This document shows positions 41,818-51,226 of a stretch of 64,000 bases of DNA, in pieces (positions within the stretch are counted from its first letter, which is position 1; each line of letters starts with the position of its first letter). A program made the translations under genes and the position numbers. The stretch is from a virus: IMG/VR virus record IMGVR_UViG_3300043449_002710, positions 159,261 to 223,260 of that record; one strand, written 5' to 3'. The notes below the pieces were generated by a model. It did not search any database and was not told where the DNA came from. It worked only from the letters and a program-made list of their open reading frames with translations.

Positions 41818-42597
41818 ATGAAACCTTCGCCTGTGTCTCGCCACGCTCTGGCTATCGTGATTGTCACCATCTGCCGAGAGAGTCTTCTTAGAGCTGTTCG
41901 ATCCATTTTTGCGCAAACGCTTTCTCTTCCGATCCAAGTTTTAATTGGTGTGGATCATGACCCAGACCACAGAGCTTCGGATCTGAAAGCTTTACTAGAA
42001 CAAGAACGTCCAGAGCACATCAAACTGACCTGGGTGGACTTGGGTTACTCCACCTCTCGTCGCCACGGTGGGCCCCACCCCTGCTATTTCGGGGGATCTT
42101 TGCGCTCCGCATTAACCTTCTTGGCGGATTCTGAGATCGTCATGTATCTAGACGATGACGACTGGCTCGCTGAGAGCCATAGCGAAGACATCTTAAAAGC
42201 CATCGAGGGTAAAAGCTGGGCCTTCTCCTACTGCACGTATGCCGATAGCAATCTGAGCCAAGGCCTTTGCGTGGATGAGATTGAAAGCGTGGGGGTCGGC
42301 AAAGGCGTCTTTCAAAAACACTACAACGGATTTGTCAGGCCAAGTGGCTTAGCTTTGAATAAGTTAAAGCTTTCCCCGATCCTCCATCTTTGGGCGGATT
42401 CACCTTTCCCTACCGGAGATGGCGAGGACCGCTTGATCTTCAACCAGTTAAAGACCCAGCCACACGGCTGTACTGAAAAAGCGACAGTCTATTACGCTCT
42501 CGATCCAAAAGACGGAATGCACTCGCTGAGAGTTCAATTCATGCGGCAAAAAGGGATCGAATTTAAGTCCGAACAAAAAGACGGCTCCGTTAGATAA
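41818..42597 (+). CDS. Family 2 glycosyltransferase
   Basis: 259 residues. LAIVIVTICRESLLRAV and IVMYLDDDDWLAE (the D-x-D site near residues 105-117) are GT-A family 2 features. Ten bases separate it from the next sugar gene, so they form one unit. Its acceptor is unknown. Confidence 0.8.
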   Translation: MKPSPVSRHALAIVIVTICRESLLRAVRSIFAQTLSLPIQVLIGVDHDPDHRASDLKALLEQERPEHIKLTWVDLGYSTSRRHGGPHPCYFGGSLRSALTFLADSEIVMYLDDDDWLAESHSEDILKAIEGKSWAFSYCTYADSNLSQGLCVDEIESVGVGKGVFQKHYNGFVRPSGLALNKLKLSPILHLWADSPFPTGDGEDRLIFNQLKTQPHGCTEKATVYYALDPKDGMHSLRVQFMRQKGIEFKSEQKDGSVR

Positions 42598-42606
42598 GGG
42601 ATCAAC

Positions 42607-43986
42607 ATGACAAAACCCAAGCTTACCGATGTCACGCTCATTATTGTGGATTGTGTCAATTATGAAAGAGCGCGAAAGGTATTTGAGCACTCCCTATCTC
42701 AATTTGATTTTGGGGCTGCTTTCTTTCTCACCGATGAACCCAAGAATCCTGGGGATGTCGGAATCGAGAAGATCAAAAGCTTAAAAGAGTATTCCAAGTT
42801 CATGGTGAAGAACCTGACAGATTACTTTCAGACCAGCCACTGTCTGGTGATTCAGTGGGATGGATTCATCATCAACCCGCAATCTTGGGACGCTGAATTT
42901 TTAAAGTACGATTACATCGGCGCTCCGTGGCCAAGCTATCTTTTGGACAAAGGCAAGGACTACAATGTCGGAAACGGCGGGTTCTCCTTGAGAAGCAAAA
43001 AATTGCAGGATCTTTTGAAGGCTCTGCCTTACGAGGTCACCGAACCTGAGGACGCTTATATCTGTAAGTTCTACAGAAAAGAACTCGAAGAGAACGGAAT
43101 GGTCTTTGCGCCAACTGAAGTCGCCTCGAAGTTCAGCGTGGAGAGCGGAAAAATCCAAGACCAGTTCGGGCAGCATGGAAGACCATTTGGGTCTAAGATC
43201 TCCTCACCTAAGATCAGCACCCTGATCAACTACTGTACCAACGATTACAAATTCATCGGTGCTTGCATTCGAAGCGTTCAAGAGATCTCTGAAGAGGTGG
43301 TGGTTTCCTACTGCAGTCACTTCTTGAACGGCGATCCAGAAGATCGAGAACTAATCGAAAAGACGATTGCTGAAAATCCGCAAGCCAAGTTCGTGGAGTT
43401 TCCATATAGCCCACATCGTTATTCGAAGACTACCTTCTGGCATAACCGAGGCAGAGCCGAGGCCTATCAGGCTTTGGAAAACAAGAACGTGGATTGGTTA
43501 TTGGTATTGGATGCAGATGAAGTGGCTGATCCCATCTTCAACGAGACTGTTTCTAGCCTGCTTGAAAATAGCAAATACGATGCGATGCGGATCTTGAGCT
43601 ATTGGTACTATCGGGATCTTTGCTGGCAAGCGCAACAACATGAAGACAGCGCTTTGCTCTTAAGAAACGGGCCCCATGTGGATTTTGGTTTTTTCTTAAA
43701 CTGTCCCTCCGAGCGTTTGAGCCTGATGAAAAACAAAGCTGCGCACGGGTTTCACATCAACTGGCTTGGAACAAAGTACCCCCTTTTCCATCACTACTCT
43801 TGGGCACGAACCAAAGAAGAGATGCACAGGAAAATCAAAGGCTGGGCTCACTTAGGGGACAAGGGACGAGACTGGCCTGGGATGATTGAAAAAGAGTTTT
43901 CTCGGGAGTTTGATGAAAATTGCCGCGACTATGTGCATGGGTACACCTACAAAAAGGTGGAACCAGTTCCCTACTTCAAGTCATAA
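42607..43986 (+). CDS. Two-domain protein: DUF5672-like plus glycosyltransferase-like
   Basis: 459 residues. The first ~195 match the DUF5672 pattern (LVIQWDGFIINPQSWDAEF, YDYIGAPWP, VGNGGFSLRSKKL), found in predicted sugar-transfer proteins. The second half has a GT-A-like fold (VDWLLVLDADEVADP supplies D-x-D) and a His/Trp-rich end. A fusion of two sugar-modifying domains is likely. It follows another glycosyltransferase and overlaps the HNH gene on the other strand by six bases. Confidence 0.7.
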   Translation: MTKPKLTDVTLIIVDCVNYERARKVFEHSLSQFDFGAAFFLTDEPKNPGDVGIEKIKSLKEYSKFMVKNLTDYFQTSHCLVIQWDGFIINPQSWDAEFLKYDYIGAPWPSYLLDKGKDYNVGNGGFSLRSKKLQDLLKALPYEVTEPEDAYICKFYRKELEENGMVFAPTEVASKFSVESGKIQDQFGQHGRPFGSKISSPKISTLINYCTNDYKFIGACIRSVQEISEEVVVSYCSHFLNGDPEDRELIEKTIAENPQAKFVEFPYSPHRYSKTTFWHNRGRAEAYQALENKNVDWLLVLDADEVADPIFNETVSSLLENSKYDAMRILSYWYYRDLCWQAQQHEDSALLLRNGPHVDFGFFLNCPSERLSLMKNKAAHGFHINWLGTKYPLFHHYSWARTKEEMHRKIKGWAHLGDKGRDWPGMIEKEFSREFDENCRDYVHGYTYKKVEPVPYFKS

Positions 43987-44514
43987 TTTCTTCCATTGAT
44001 CCACGATCCCTTTGCGGCGGCATCGTTTTCTTCTGCGCTGTTCTCGGGTCTTGGATCGATGGCAGACCAAACACAAGGTTTGGAGATTATTTAATCCACA
44101 CGACCCCCCGCCTTCGGCCACCGGGAGAATGTGATCCATTTCATACCAGTGCTTATCGAGGTGAAAACCGAATTTGTATTTACGTCGATACTGCCTGACT
44201 AAATCCAAATAAATCTCCTCACTCTCAAGTCTGACCGCTGTCAAAACCTCCCTAAGCTTCTCTGTGTCCAATCCACAAGAAGCGCAAACCCCTTTGTCTC
44301 GTTTGAACACCTGCTCGCGAGCATAGGAGGAGTTGGACCGGATTTTATATTCGTGCATACAGATGGGATCACCGCAGAAGGTCTTCATGGGCGGGTCCAA
44401 TTCCTTGGAACACCAATGGCAGAGATTCTTGCCGTTGGGTCCAACCCTCTCCTGTACCGTCCAAGCCGATGCCAAGGTACGTTGAAATTTATTTTTGTAA
44501 TCTGCGCTTCTCAT
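43981..44514 (-). CDS. HNH endonuclease
   Basis: 177 residues. A Cys-rich N-terminal zinc part (CHWCSKEL, CGDPIC, CASCG) precedes WYEMDHILPVAEGG and LQTLCLVCHRSKT, the HNH motif with its zinc cysteines. It is probably a free-standing homing-type nuclease. A decay of the neighbouring frames (44561-45038) is consistent with mobile-gene activity nearby but does not prove it. Confidence 0.8.
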   Translation of the reverse strand: MRSADYKNKFQRTLASAWTVQERVGPNGKNLCHWCSKELDPPMKTFCGDPICMHEYKIRSNSSYAREQVFKRDKGVCASCGLDTEKLREVLTAVRLESEEIYLDLVRQYRRKYKFGFHLDKHWYEMDHILPVAEGGGSCGLNNLQTLCLVCHRSKTREQRRRKRCRRKGIVDQWKKL

Positions 44515-44538
44515 CCAAAAGTTTTAACCAAAACGATT

Positions 44539-44551
44539 AGTTTATTTTTAG
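44539..44551 (+). promoter_or_regulatory. AGTTTATTTTTAG promoter-like element
   Basis: It lies ten bases before the ATG at 44561 and resembles the recurring element with one extra T. Confidence 0.35.
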
Positions 44552-44560
44552 GGGGTATTG

Positions 44561-45038
44561 ATGCAAACTCCAAAAGTAAAAAAACCTCGTTTTTCAAAAC
44601 TAGACCCAGAAAGGGTCGGAAAACAGTTTTTCTGGCAGCCCTAAATTTATCAATGAGTTTTGCATTAAAGATAAGATCACCCCGGCGATGATCTATAGGC
44701 TTCAAAACCCTCGTTACAAGCAGGCTAGATTCTTGGCCGTTTGGAAAGATCCCCAGACCGACCTTTTAAAGAAGTTGGAACTGACCACGGCGGAGATGAA
44801 ACACGAGCGATATCAGAGGGCCGTTCATTGTCGCGTGTGCGCTAGCGTTGTCTTCAGCCAAGGTAAAAATATTTCTAATTGGTGCTCTTGCGGGAACGTT
44901 TGCGTTGAAGGGGGTAAAACCTTTTTTAAATGGTGGGGAGATGATAGTCACGCTAAAGTCGTTCTTCTCGATCTCATCGATGAGATCATCCTCGGTGAAG
45001 ATCTTGCAATACCCCCGGTCGATCAAATTGAGTTTTAA
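44561..45038 (+). pseudogene. Zinc-ribbon protein gene broken by a frameshift
   Basis: ATG 44561 with a G-rich site opens a 27-codon frame (MQTPKVKKPRFSKLDPERV...) that stops at 44644. The +1 frame continues without a start as KFINEFCIKDKITPAM... to 45038. The C-terminal part CRVCASVVF...CSCGNVCVEGG matches a phage zinc-ribbon family (DUF7695-like). The break lies at a run of five T. A single-base change, a sequencing error or a programmed shift are all possible. The shorter ORF from ATG 44688 is the default call. Confidence 0.55.
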
Positions 45039-45086
45039 AATCATCTATTATCTTTATTAAGGTAAGGGCGGAGAAATTTTTGAGAG

Positions 45087-45176
45087 ATGAAAGAAAACAC
45101 CGACATCACCTATTTTGTCATCGTCTTGATGACGTTGCTGAGCTTATTCTTAGCCAATGCTCTCTTTCGCATGTAA
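45087..45176 (+). CDS. Tiny single-pass membrane protein
   Basis: 29 residues: a polar start (MKENTDI) and a hydrophobic segment of about 20 residues containing FVIVLMTLLSLFLANAL. It overlaps the start of the HNH gene by 20 bases, suggesting coupling. Small membrane proteins can affect lysis or the envelope, but there is no specific evidence. Confidence 0.45.
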   Translation: MKENTDITYFVIVLMTLLSLFLANALFRM

Positions 45177-45663
45177 TATTTGTCGAAATGTTTTCCCTTC
45201 GTCTTTGGCCAATGAACACCATCGAGTACCTAAATCTCTAGGTGGCAGCGACGATCCTTCCAATCTAGTGCTGCTCTGCTCAGGTTGTCACCAGCATTTA
45301 CACTCTGTGTCCTATATGATCGTCAACCCCAAGCGCCGACACGAGGTGGACCCTGCCACCGCCGCTCTTTTCCCAAATGATTTGCAGGCGAAAAAAAAGT
45401 TCCTGGAGTTTTCATCGTTGGTCGCCAAAGAGATGGCGCTCAAAAAGGAGATCAAAAAGAATCCCACCGAAGAGGTCCGAACGGTCCTAGAGCTTCCGGT
45501 CCTCTACATGGAGCTGCTTCGGCTCTCTGGTTATGACATGCCAAGTAAAACCGGGAAAGCAGCCGGGGTTGGTCGGATCATCCGCTTTTGGATCGCAGAC
45601 CAGCTCAGCAAAAAGTTCCCATTGCGTCGAGCCGAGATCGAAGCCTTAAGAAAACCAAAGTAA
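45157..45663 (+). CDS. HNH nuclease-domain protein
   Basis: 168 residues. CNICRNVF, then EHHRVPKSLGGSDDPSNLV and LCSGCHQHLH form a compact HNH domain at residues 6-50. The C-terminal ~110 residues are helical and basic. It may be a homing-type or packaging-related nuclease; no terminase-linked gene is adjacent. Confidence 0.7.
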   Translation: MLSFACNICRNVFPSSLANEHHRVPKSLGGSDDPSNLVLLCSGCHQHLHSVSYMIVNPKRRHEVDPATAALFPNDLQAKKKFLEFSSLVAKEMALKKEIKKNPTEEVRTVLELPVLYMELLRLSGYDMPSKTGKAAGVGRIIRFWIADQLSKKFPLRRAEIEALRKPK

Positions 45664-45759
45664 AGTAACGCTTAGCGGCATGTTAAAACGCAATTAATTT
45701 AATGCAGAAGTGAAATTTAATTCGCAGTTTGCAATTTTTTCCCTCAACATTTTTCCATC

Positions 45760-46689
45760 ATGTTCATGGAAAGAATTCGGCGGCTGGCAATGGACTGGGG
45801 TAAATCTCCGCAGGCACTAGATGGAGTGGCGCGTGAATCCCTCTTTTACGGGATGCGTCTTGAAACCAAACCAGGAAGATTAAAACAAGAACTCAAGCGT
45901 GTGGGGATCGATTCGAAACTGGCCACGCCCTTGTGGAGTGGGAACTACTACTTGTTATTAACCTTGCCTGAGATTCTCATTAAGAAGAATTCCAAGATCC
46001 CGTGTCTAGAGGATTACCTTTTCGCCAAGAAAACCCTCAAGCGCCCTCACCTATCGGTTTTAAGAAAACGATTTAAAAACATCCCAAACGCCTCTCGCGA
46101 AGACATGATTCAAAAGCTATTGAGAACCATTAAGCGAGAATCCTACCGGGGCAGGTATTTGACGCAATTTGATCGGATGTATGAAAAGAAAGCGGACATC
46201 CATCACGATCTGATTTGCGAAGCTTTGGCGGTGATGAACAAAGAGTGGACCAACTTCAAAAATCACAATCAAGTGGAGATGCTCAATTACCTCTCTTACT
46301 GCGTGGGGACAAAAGCAGACACCTATCTATCTGCTACCACACCAAAGATGAAACGCGCTCATCTAGAGGACCCCTCTGAATTAGAAGCCTTAATCAATGC
46401 GCAAAAAGAAGATGACTTGAACTGGGATAACACGCCCGCTTCCCACATGCTGCAACAAGATCTTCAGCAAATGTTGTCTAAAGAAGCTTACTTAGGTGTT
46501 GCTCTTTTAATGGATTTTGCTGAACCTGAGCAAAAAAATAAATTTGAAAAAAGCCTAAAGGAACGTGGTTTTAACAGGCAGCAGCTCTCTCATAGCAAAT
46601 TAAAACTTTTAATTGAGCGGTATTTGGGTGTAAAGGTTTTTCAAAATCTAAGAAATTCAGAAGAATTAAGCCAGTATCTTCGCAGTTAA
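45760..46689 (+). CDS. Unrecognised helical protein (sigma-like at best)
   Basis: 309 residues, helical and basic. The part DLICEALAVMNKEW and then EMLNYLSYCVGTKADTYL loosely recalls region 2 of sigma factors, and the C-terminus could hold an HTH. This is weak. The start used is ATG 45760; a second ATG lies two codons later. No ribosome site is clear. It begins a plus-strand unit with 46694. Confidence 0.6.
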   Translation: MFMERIRRLAMDWGKSPQALDGVARESLFYGMRLETKPGRLKQELKRVGIDSKLATPLWSGNYYLLLTLPEILIKKNSKIPCLEDYLFAKKTLKRPHLSVLRKRFKNIPNASREDMIQKLLRTIKRESYRGRYLTQFDRMYEKKADIHHDLICEALAVMNKEWTNFKNHNQVEMLNYLSYCVGTKADTYLSATTPKMKRAHLEDPSELEALINAQKEDDLNWDNTPASHMLQQDLQQMLSKEAYLGVALLMDFAEPEQKNKFEKSLKERGFNRQQLSHSKLKLLIERYLGVKVFQNLRNSEELSQYLRS

Positions 46690-46693
46690 ACCT

Positions 46694-47074
46694 ATGACCG
46701 AAATCTCAGAATCTAGGCTAGAAGAAGTAGTCGATATCTTTTTAAAAGAAGCTAAACTGCCGCGCCCTCAAGGCTGGTCTAAGAGCGATGATATCGCGTT
46801 AAAACGCCGATGCTTGTCCGCTTTTTTGATAGCTATCAATCGACTGACTCCAGTTCAAACCGTGCAGGATTTCAACTTACCTCGGTTGATGGGGGAAGCT
46901 AAAATCCCAGAGATTATTCCAGTAGATAATAAAAGCGTTGTAACAGTTGAAGCCGTCACAACAGTTGTTGAAGCGGTGGTTCAACCCAAGGTTACCAAAG
47001 CTAGAAAATCTCACGCCGGAAGAACACGAATCTCTTTGAAAGAAACCACATCAAATAAAGCACCTGACTGCTGA
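46694..47074 (+). CDS. Unrecognised small protein
   Basis: 126 residues: a helical N-terminal domain, a Val/Thr-rich linker (VVTVEAVTTVVEAVV) and a basic C-terminus. The last 64 bases overlap the 3' end of the opposite-strand virion-type gene, an unusually long convergent overlap. Confidence 0.55.
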   Translation: MTEISESRLEEVVDIFLKEAKLPRPQGWSKSDDIALKRRCLSAFLIAINRLTPVQTVQDFNLPRLMGEAKIPEIIPVDNKSVVTVEAVTTVVEAVVQPKVTKARKSHAGRTRISLKETTSNKAPDC

Positions 47075-48042
47075 TTAAAATTCCCAGCATTCAATGGGGC
47101 TGTCGTGTGCCGAATCACTTGAAGCTGAAAAGTCCCAAGCTTTCTCGGGGTCAGGATTTGAGACTGCGGTTCATAGGTTGCGATATTCGGATCTGAAATA
47201 ATCACTCGATGAAATTCGGGCTGAAAGGTTTCAAAATAAACCTTCACGCTGTCATTGATCGCAATGGTCTCTGGGGCAATAATCGTGGGCGGAGTATCCG
47301 CAATGTAATCCCGAGGGGAAACTGAGCCCACTCCTTGGCCGCCTATTTTATCCACGGCTTGTTTTACTTTGACGGTGTCCTCAAAAATAATATCTGGAAT
47401 TTCGATAGAAAAAGTCCAGATCTTGTCTTTCGGATCGTCTGAGACGTTGTCTTGGGAAACCGTGCCTAGCTTGGGAGATCCCAAAGTCATCACCCAGGTT
47501 TCACCCAAGTCTCGGTTGCCTGTGATCAAGTTGCCCCCGGCTAGAAACCGCAGCTCCCCAAAAAGAACGGAAAGAAGACCGTGCAAAAAATCGGTCGAGG
47601 ATTGATCCCGGGTTCCTGCCACCACCAAAATCGAGAGCTGTCGCACGATTTGAAGCGTCCCGTACCAGCTCCCTTGGAGGATATGTGCTCGCTCAATCCC
47701 TGTAAAGTTGGTGGGAACGTACTCAAAAGCGGAGTCCACAATGAGGATTGCGGGCAACTCCCGATGGATTTGCTCAAACAACCGAGCTAGTTGAGTCTTT
47801 CTTAAAGTGGGATCTGTTGTGGGGTCGAAAGACTTGTCCACAATATATTGTAGGCCCATTTTAGTCACAGTCTCATAAAGGCTTCGATTGCCTCCTACTG
47901 GACTCATGAAGCTTTCTATGTAACGCTGAATCCCCGATTTCACGATAGTTTTGATGTGATCGACCGTGTAGCTCTGAACTGCCTCTTGGACAGATTGAGC
48001 TACTTTTCGATTCAGGTAACCGTCTGGGGGAGAGTTTGCCAT
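47011..48042 (-). CDS. Virion structural-type protein
   Basis: 343 residues. The N-terminal ~140 residues are helical; the C-terminal part is beta-rich with an Ig-like look near residues 255-343 (NDSVKVYFETFQPEFHRV, LGTFQLQVIRHT). A minus-strand gene directly behind a GGTTATTTTTATAAGG element, it is likely late and structural, for example neck or sheath-associated. No family is recognised. Confidence 0.6.
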   Translation of the reverse strand: MANSPPDGYLNRKVAQSVQEAVQSYTVDHIKTIVKSGIQRYIESFMSPVGGNRSLYETVTKMGLQYIVDKSFDPTTDPTLRKTQLARLFEQIHRELPAILIVDSAFEYVPTNFTGIERAHILQGSWYGTLQIVRQLSILVVAGTRDQSSTDFLHGLLSVLFGELRFLAGGNLITGNRDLGETWVMTLGSPKLGTVSQDNVSDDPKDKIWTFSIEIPDIIFEDTVKVKQAVDKIGGQGVGSVSPRDYIADTPPTIIAPETIAINDSVKVYFETFQPEFHRVIISDPNIATYEPQSQILTPRKLGTFQLQVIRHTTAPLNAGNFNQQSGALFDVVSFKEIRVLPA

Positions 48043-48044
48043 AC

Positions 48045-48060
48045 CTTATAAAAATAACCT
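48045..48060 (-). promoter_or_regulatory. GGTTATTTTTATAAGG promoter-like element
   Basis: It ends two bases before the ATG at 48042. It is one of the best copies and could double as a weak ribosome site (AAGG). Confidence 0.45.
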
Positions 48061-48139
48061 GTCCGAACCCTCGCTTGCCGAGCCCGGGTATTTTTGTTAC
48101 TCCCAACAACTCTGCAACAACGTAAACGTGTGGGACTAG

Positions 48140-49489
48140 ATGAACACTTTTGACCCGGTATTGGAAACCCGGATTATCAAAACGATTCTCGAACAAAAGG
48201 ATTCTTTGTTCTTGATCAACCTCTCTTCGGATTGGTTTGGCCTCCCCACAACTCGCGAGATCTGGGAGCGCATCTCTTCGCTCAAAGCCAACGGAAAACA
48301 GATCCCAAAAACCATCACATTTGCAAGTGACCCGGTTTTGTCCGAGGACGCACGAACCTTGCTCCAAGGCGATGTCGAGCCTTTTGATGCGAGCGATTCC
48401 GAGCAGGCCATGGAGCAGCTCAACCACTACAGACAAGGCCGAGTCATCTCAGCGATGGCTAAAAAAGTGGTGGATCTGATGAGCGACCCTCAAGGCGACA
48501 TCGCCCAGGCTAAACAGGTCATGGAAAGATCCTTGGCCGCCTTGCAGAATGCGGATTTCTCTCAAGACTTTTTAACCTATGGCTATGAAAGTTTTAAGGC
48601 TCTCGATTTTTACGACACCGTCATGAACAAGAACTTGGCAGACAGGTTCATGAAGACAGGATTTTCTTTTATTGATTCTCAGCAAGGGGGATTGGGTAGA
48701 GGAAGACTTTACACTTTGGGTGCGCCCTCAGGTGGAGGCAAATCCACTTTAGGTAATCAGCTAGGCGTCAATATGTATCTCGGCGGGATTTCTCCTTTCG
48801 AAGTCTTTCATAAAAAGAAGTCTCCGCTCGGATGCTATTCCGTGAGTTATAACTCTTTCGAGTTAGGTCGTGAGGAATGCCTTCTCAGAACCCAAGCCAA
48901 TGCCACGCGCATCCCGCATGACAGATTCCAGCTTCAGAATCTTTCCCCGGCTGAGCGAACCAAGTCCGATCGGATCTATGCCCAGCTTTTGGCTCATGGG
49001 GAAGCCTACAACAAGCGGCTAGAGTATAACTGCCCCTCCAAGGATATCAATACACCGCAATTGATCTCCATGATTGAGCCTCTTTCTTTTGATGTGGTGA
49101 TCGTGGACTATATCAATCTGATGGCCCCCATTAACCCAAAAGAAGGTTTGTGGTGGAATATCGGCGAAGCTTTCCGCTTGTGGAAACGTTTTGCCGAGCG
49201 CACCCGATGCGCCGTGATCATGCTCGTGCAGGTGGATGAAGAAACCAAAGACATCAAGTATGCCAAATCCATTAGGCATCACTCAGACGGAGTCTGGGTC
49301 TGGGATTATGGTGACGTGGAAAAAGAGACCGGGATCATCGAAATCAAACAAACAAAATTAAGAAATTTTAAGCCTGGGAATTTTAACCTTGCCGCAGAAT
49401 TTGAATTTTGCGCATTTAATGAATCTCACGGGATGGGAGCAGATTCTTCGAATCCAACCTCGGCGAGCATTCCGCCCATGAATTTATGA
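48140..49489 (+). CDS. Replicative DNA helicase, DnaB family
   Basis: 449 residues. LYTLGAPSGGGKSTLGNQL (Walker A, near residues 190-208), VVIVDYINLMAP (Walker B) and VIMLVQVDEE fit the RecA-like core of DnaB / T4 gp41 helicases. The N-terminal ~150 residues match the usual helical collar. It unwinds the fork and recruits primase, here the partial gene at 1-409. The start lacks a clear ribosome site. The candidate clamp gene follows by seven bases. Confidence 0.85.
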   Translation: MNTFDPVLETRIIKTILEQKDSLFLINLSSDWFGLPTTREIWERISSLKANGKQIPKTITFASDPVLSEDARTLLQGDVEPFDASDSEQAMEQLNHYRQGRVISAMAKKVVDLMSDPQGDIAQAKQVMERSLAALQNADFSQDFLTYGYESFKALDFYDTVMNKNLADRFMKTGFSFIDSQQGGLGRGRLYTLGAPSGGGKSTLGNQLGVNMYLGGISPFEVFHKKKSPLGCYSVSYNSFELGREECLLRTQANATRIPHDRFQLQNLSPAERTKSDRIYAQLLAHGEAYNKRLEYNCPSKDINTPQLISMIEPLSFDVVIVDYINLMAPINPKEGLWWNIGEAFRLWKRFAERTRCAVIMLVQVDEETKDIKYAKSIRHHSDGVWVWDYGDVEKETGIIEIKQTKLRNFKPGNFNLAAEFEFCAFNESHGMGADSSNPTSASIPPMNL

Positions 49490-49496
49490 GGAAGCC

Positions 49497-50690
49497 ATGA
49501 GCACCACCGCTATTCCACAAATCGAGATCCCAGTAAAACCTTTTTCCATCTTTATCAAGTCGGCTTACCAGTGGTTGTCTAAAACCAACGACACTAAAAA
49601 GAATCGGTTGGAACTCAGGCTCTTCAAAGAAGATGACTGCCTTCATGTCTCCGTGGGTTTGGATTCAAGTTACATGGAAGCGGTTTTAGAGGCACAAGCT
49701 TCCGCACTGAACGAGCCTATCTTTTTAGACTTATCCCACTTATCTAGCTACCAGTTTGATTCGGAACCTTTGTATCTGGTGATCCCTAAAAAAACAGAGA
49801 CTACAAACAACATCGAAAAAAGGGCTCAGTTCAAAGCACAAGGACATAACTTTCGAATTCCGATCCTGCCTGGAAAGACCTGGGAAAAGAACGAGCAAGA
49901 TTTAAGTGAGTTTGAGAAGACAGCCGGATTTAATATTTCCAAACAAGCGTTTGATTCGATTCATCCCTTTTTGAAACTTCCAGATTCCTTTGACCAGAAA
50001 AAGCCCGCCCGGGTTGCCTTTGAGAAAATCTCAGACAATAAGTTTCAGTGCTATTCGGATGATCAATTCGGATCTTTTTGGCATTGTTTCGAAACACAAG
50101 ACTTCTCGCCATTAAACGAATTTCAAAGGCTCGTTCTTTTGAATGACTTTCTTTTGCCTTATAAAAAGATCGACGAGTTCACCTCGCTCACGGTCAAGCA
50201 ATCGGATCGGGTCTCGTTCGCTGAGATTCATGGGTTGAGTAACGGGTTTAAAAAGCTTCGATGGTTGCAGCCCAACTACGTGGGCTACATGGAGAATATC
50301 CCAGCGGCAGTAAAAGAAGTTCGAGCTAAGATCGATTCCAGCTTGACGTTTGATACGGCTGAGTTTTTGAACAACGTGGAAAAGGCCACCATCTTTTTCA
50401 AGGGCGAGGATTATCAACAGATCCCCCTGGAGTTCAGTGTGATTGAATCGAGTTATGCGCTAGCGGCAAGAACGACAGATAGTGAAATGCTGAGAGAGGG
50501 GAAAATTCTGAATACAGCCACAAGCTCTTTGCGTTTGAATTTCCAAGCCTCTTGCTTGACCGATTACTTGCGCTGTCTGGATCGCTCCCAAGAATTGAAT
50601 ATGGAAATTCTTACAGGCGGGGTCATCATCTACCAAAAATTACAAAATGAAAAAGACATCTTGTACTGGTTGCCGACTCGTACCGGGTAA
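49497..50690 (+). CDS. Probable DNA sliding clamp
   Basis: 397 residues, near the length of DnaN. The C-terminal part (SCLTDYLRCLDRSQELNME, then DILYWLPTRTG) matches the end of beta clamps, where a final strand follows a buried helix. Three similar-sized beta-rich domains seem present, but the first two are too diverged to assign by eye. Its neighbours (helicase before it, SbcD-type nuclease after) and the clamp loader at 37064 support the call. Confidence 0.55.
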   Translation: MSTTAIPQIEIPVKPFSIFIKSAYQWLSKTNDTKKNRLELRLFKEDDCLHVSVGLDSSYMEAVLEAQASALNEPIFLDLSHLSSYQFDSEPLYLVIPKKTETTNNIEKRAQFKAQGHNFRIPILPGKTWEKNEQDLSEFEKTAGFNISKQAFDSIHPFLKLPDSFDQKKPARVAFEKISDNKFQCYSDDQFGSFWHCFETQDFSPLNEFQRLVLLNDFLLPYKKIDEFTSLTVKQSDRVSFAEIHGLSNGFKKLRWLQPNYVGYMENIPAAVKEVRAKIDSSLTFDTAEFLNNVEKATIFFKGEDYQQIPLEFSVIESSYALAARTTDSEMLREGKILNTATSSLRLNFQASCLTDYLRCLDRSQELNMEILTGGVIIYQKLQNEKDILYWLPTRTG

Positions 50691-50698
50691 AAAAGAAC

Positions 50699-51226
50699 AT
50701 GCGCGTAAAAAAGAAAAAAGCAAAGAAGCGGGCTCTTCGAATAAAGAAACCAGTCCATAAAAAACGACCGGCTAAACCAGCTAAGAAAGCGATCTCAAAA
50801 ACGAGCACCTCATTTAGCCGTTCGACTTTGAGAGAGATCGAGCAGGTGGCTCAGTCCGCGCCTTTTAAGAAGATTGTGCAGGGTAAAAATTACCTCTACT
50901 TTTCTTTACAGCCCACGCAAGAAGAGATCACAATCAAAGCGGTCTACAAAAAGCCGCACCTGAAATGTTATGCGGTCAAAAACTTTAAAAAATCCATCAT
51001 TGCGTACATCGTGCAGCTTAGTAAGAAGCCTCAAGATATTTGTATTCACGAGTTTGGGGTGGCTATTTTTTACTCGAAAGTTTCCAAGGCAAAGAATAAG
51101 AAAGTGAACTTCGATTATAAAAATTTAAAAGTTCCCTTTTCGGATGCGAAGTTTCGTATTATTGCGCTCGATTCAAAAGATTATTTTGTTTCGGTAAAAT
51201 GGCGAAGCAATAACCCCACTGAATAG
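50699..51226 (+). CDS. Protein with strongly basic N-terminus
   Basis: 175 residues. The first ~45 are Lys/Arg-rich (KKKKAKKRALRIKK), likely binding nucleic acid; the rest is a beta-rich domain without known motif. It lies between clamp and nuclease genes, so a replication-associated role is plausible. Confidence 0.6.
   Translation: MRVKKKKAKKRALRIKKPVHKKRPAKPAKKAISKTSTSFSRSTLREIEQVAQSAPFKKIVQGKNYLYFSLQPTQEEITIKAVYKKPHLKCYAVKNFKKSIIAYIVQLSKKPQDICIHEFGVAIFYSKVSKAKNKKVNFDYKNLKVPFSDAKFRIIALDSKDYFVSVKWRSNNPTE

Noticed and set aside
44766-45044. Minus-strand 92-codon frame
   Set aside because: It is antisense to the zinc-ribbon frame, whose paired cysteines and known pattern make the plus strand the coding one.
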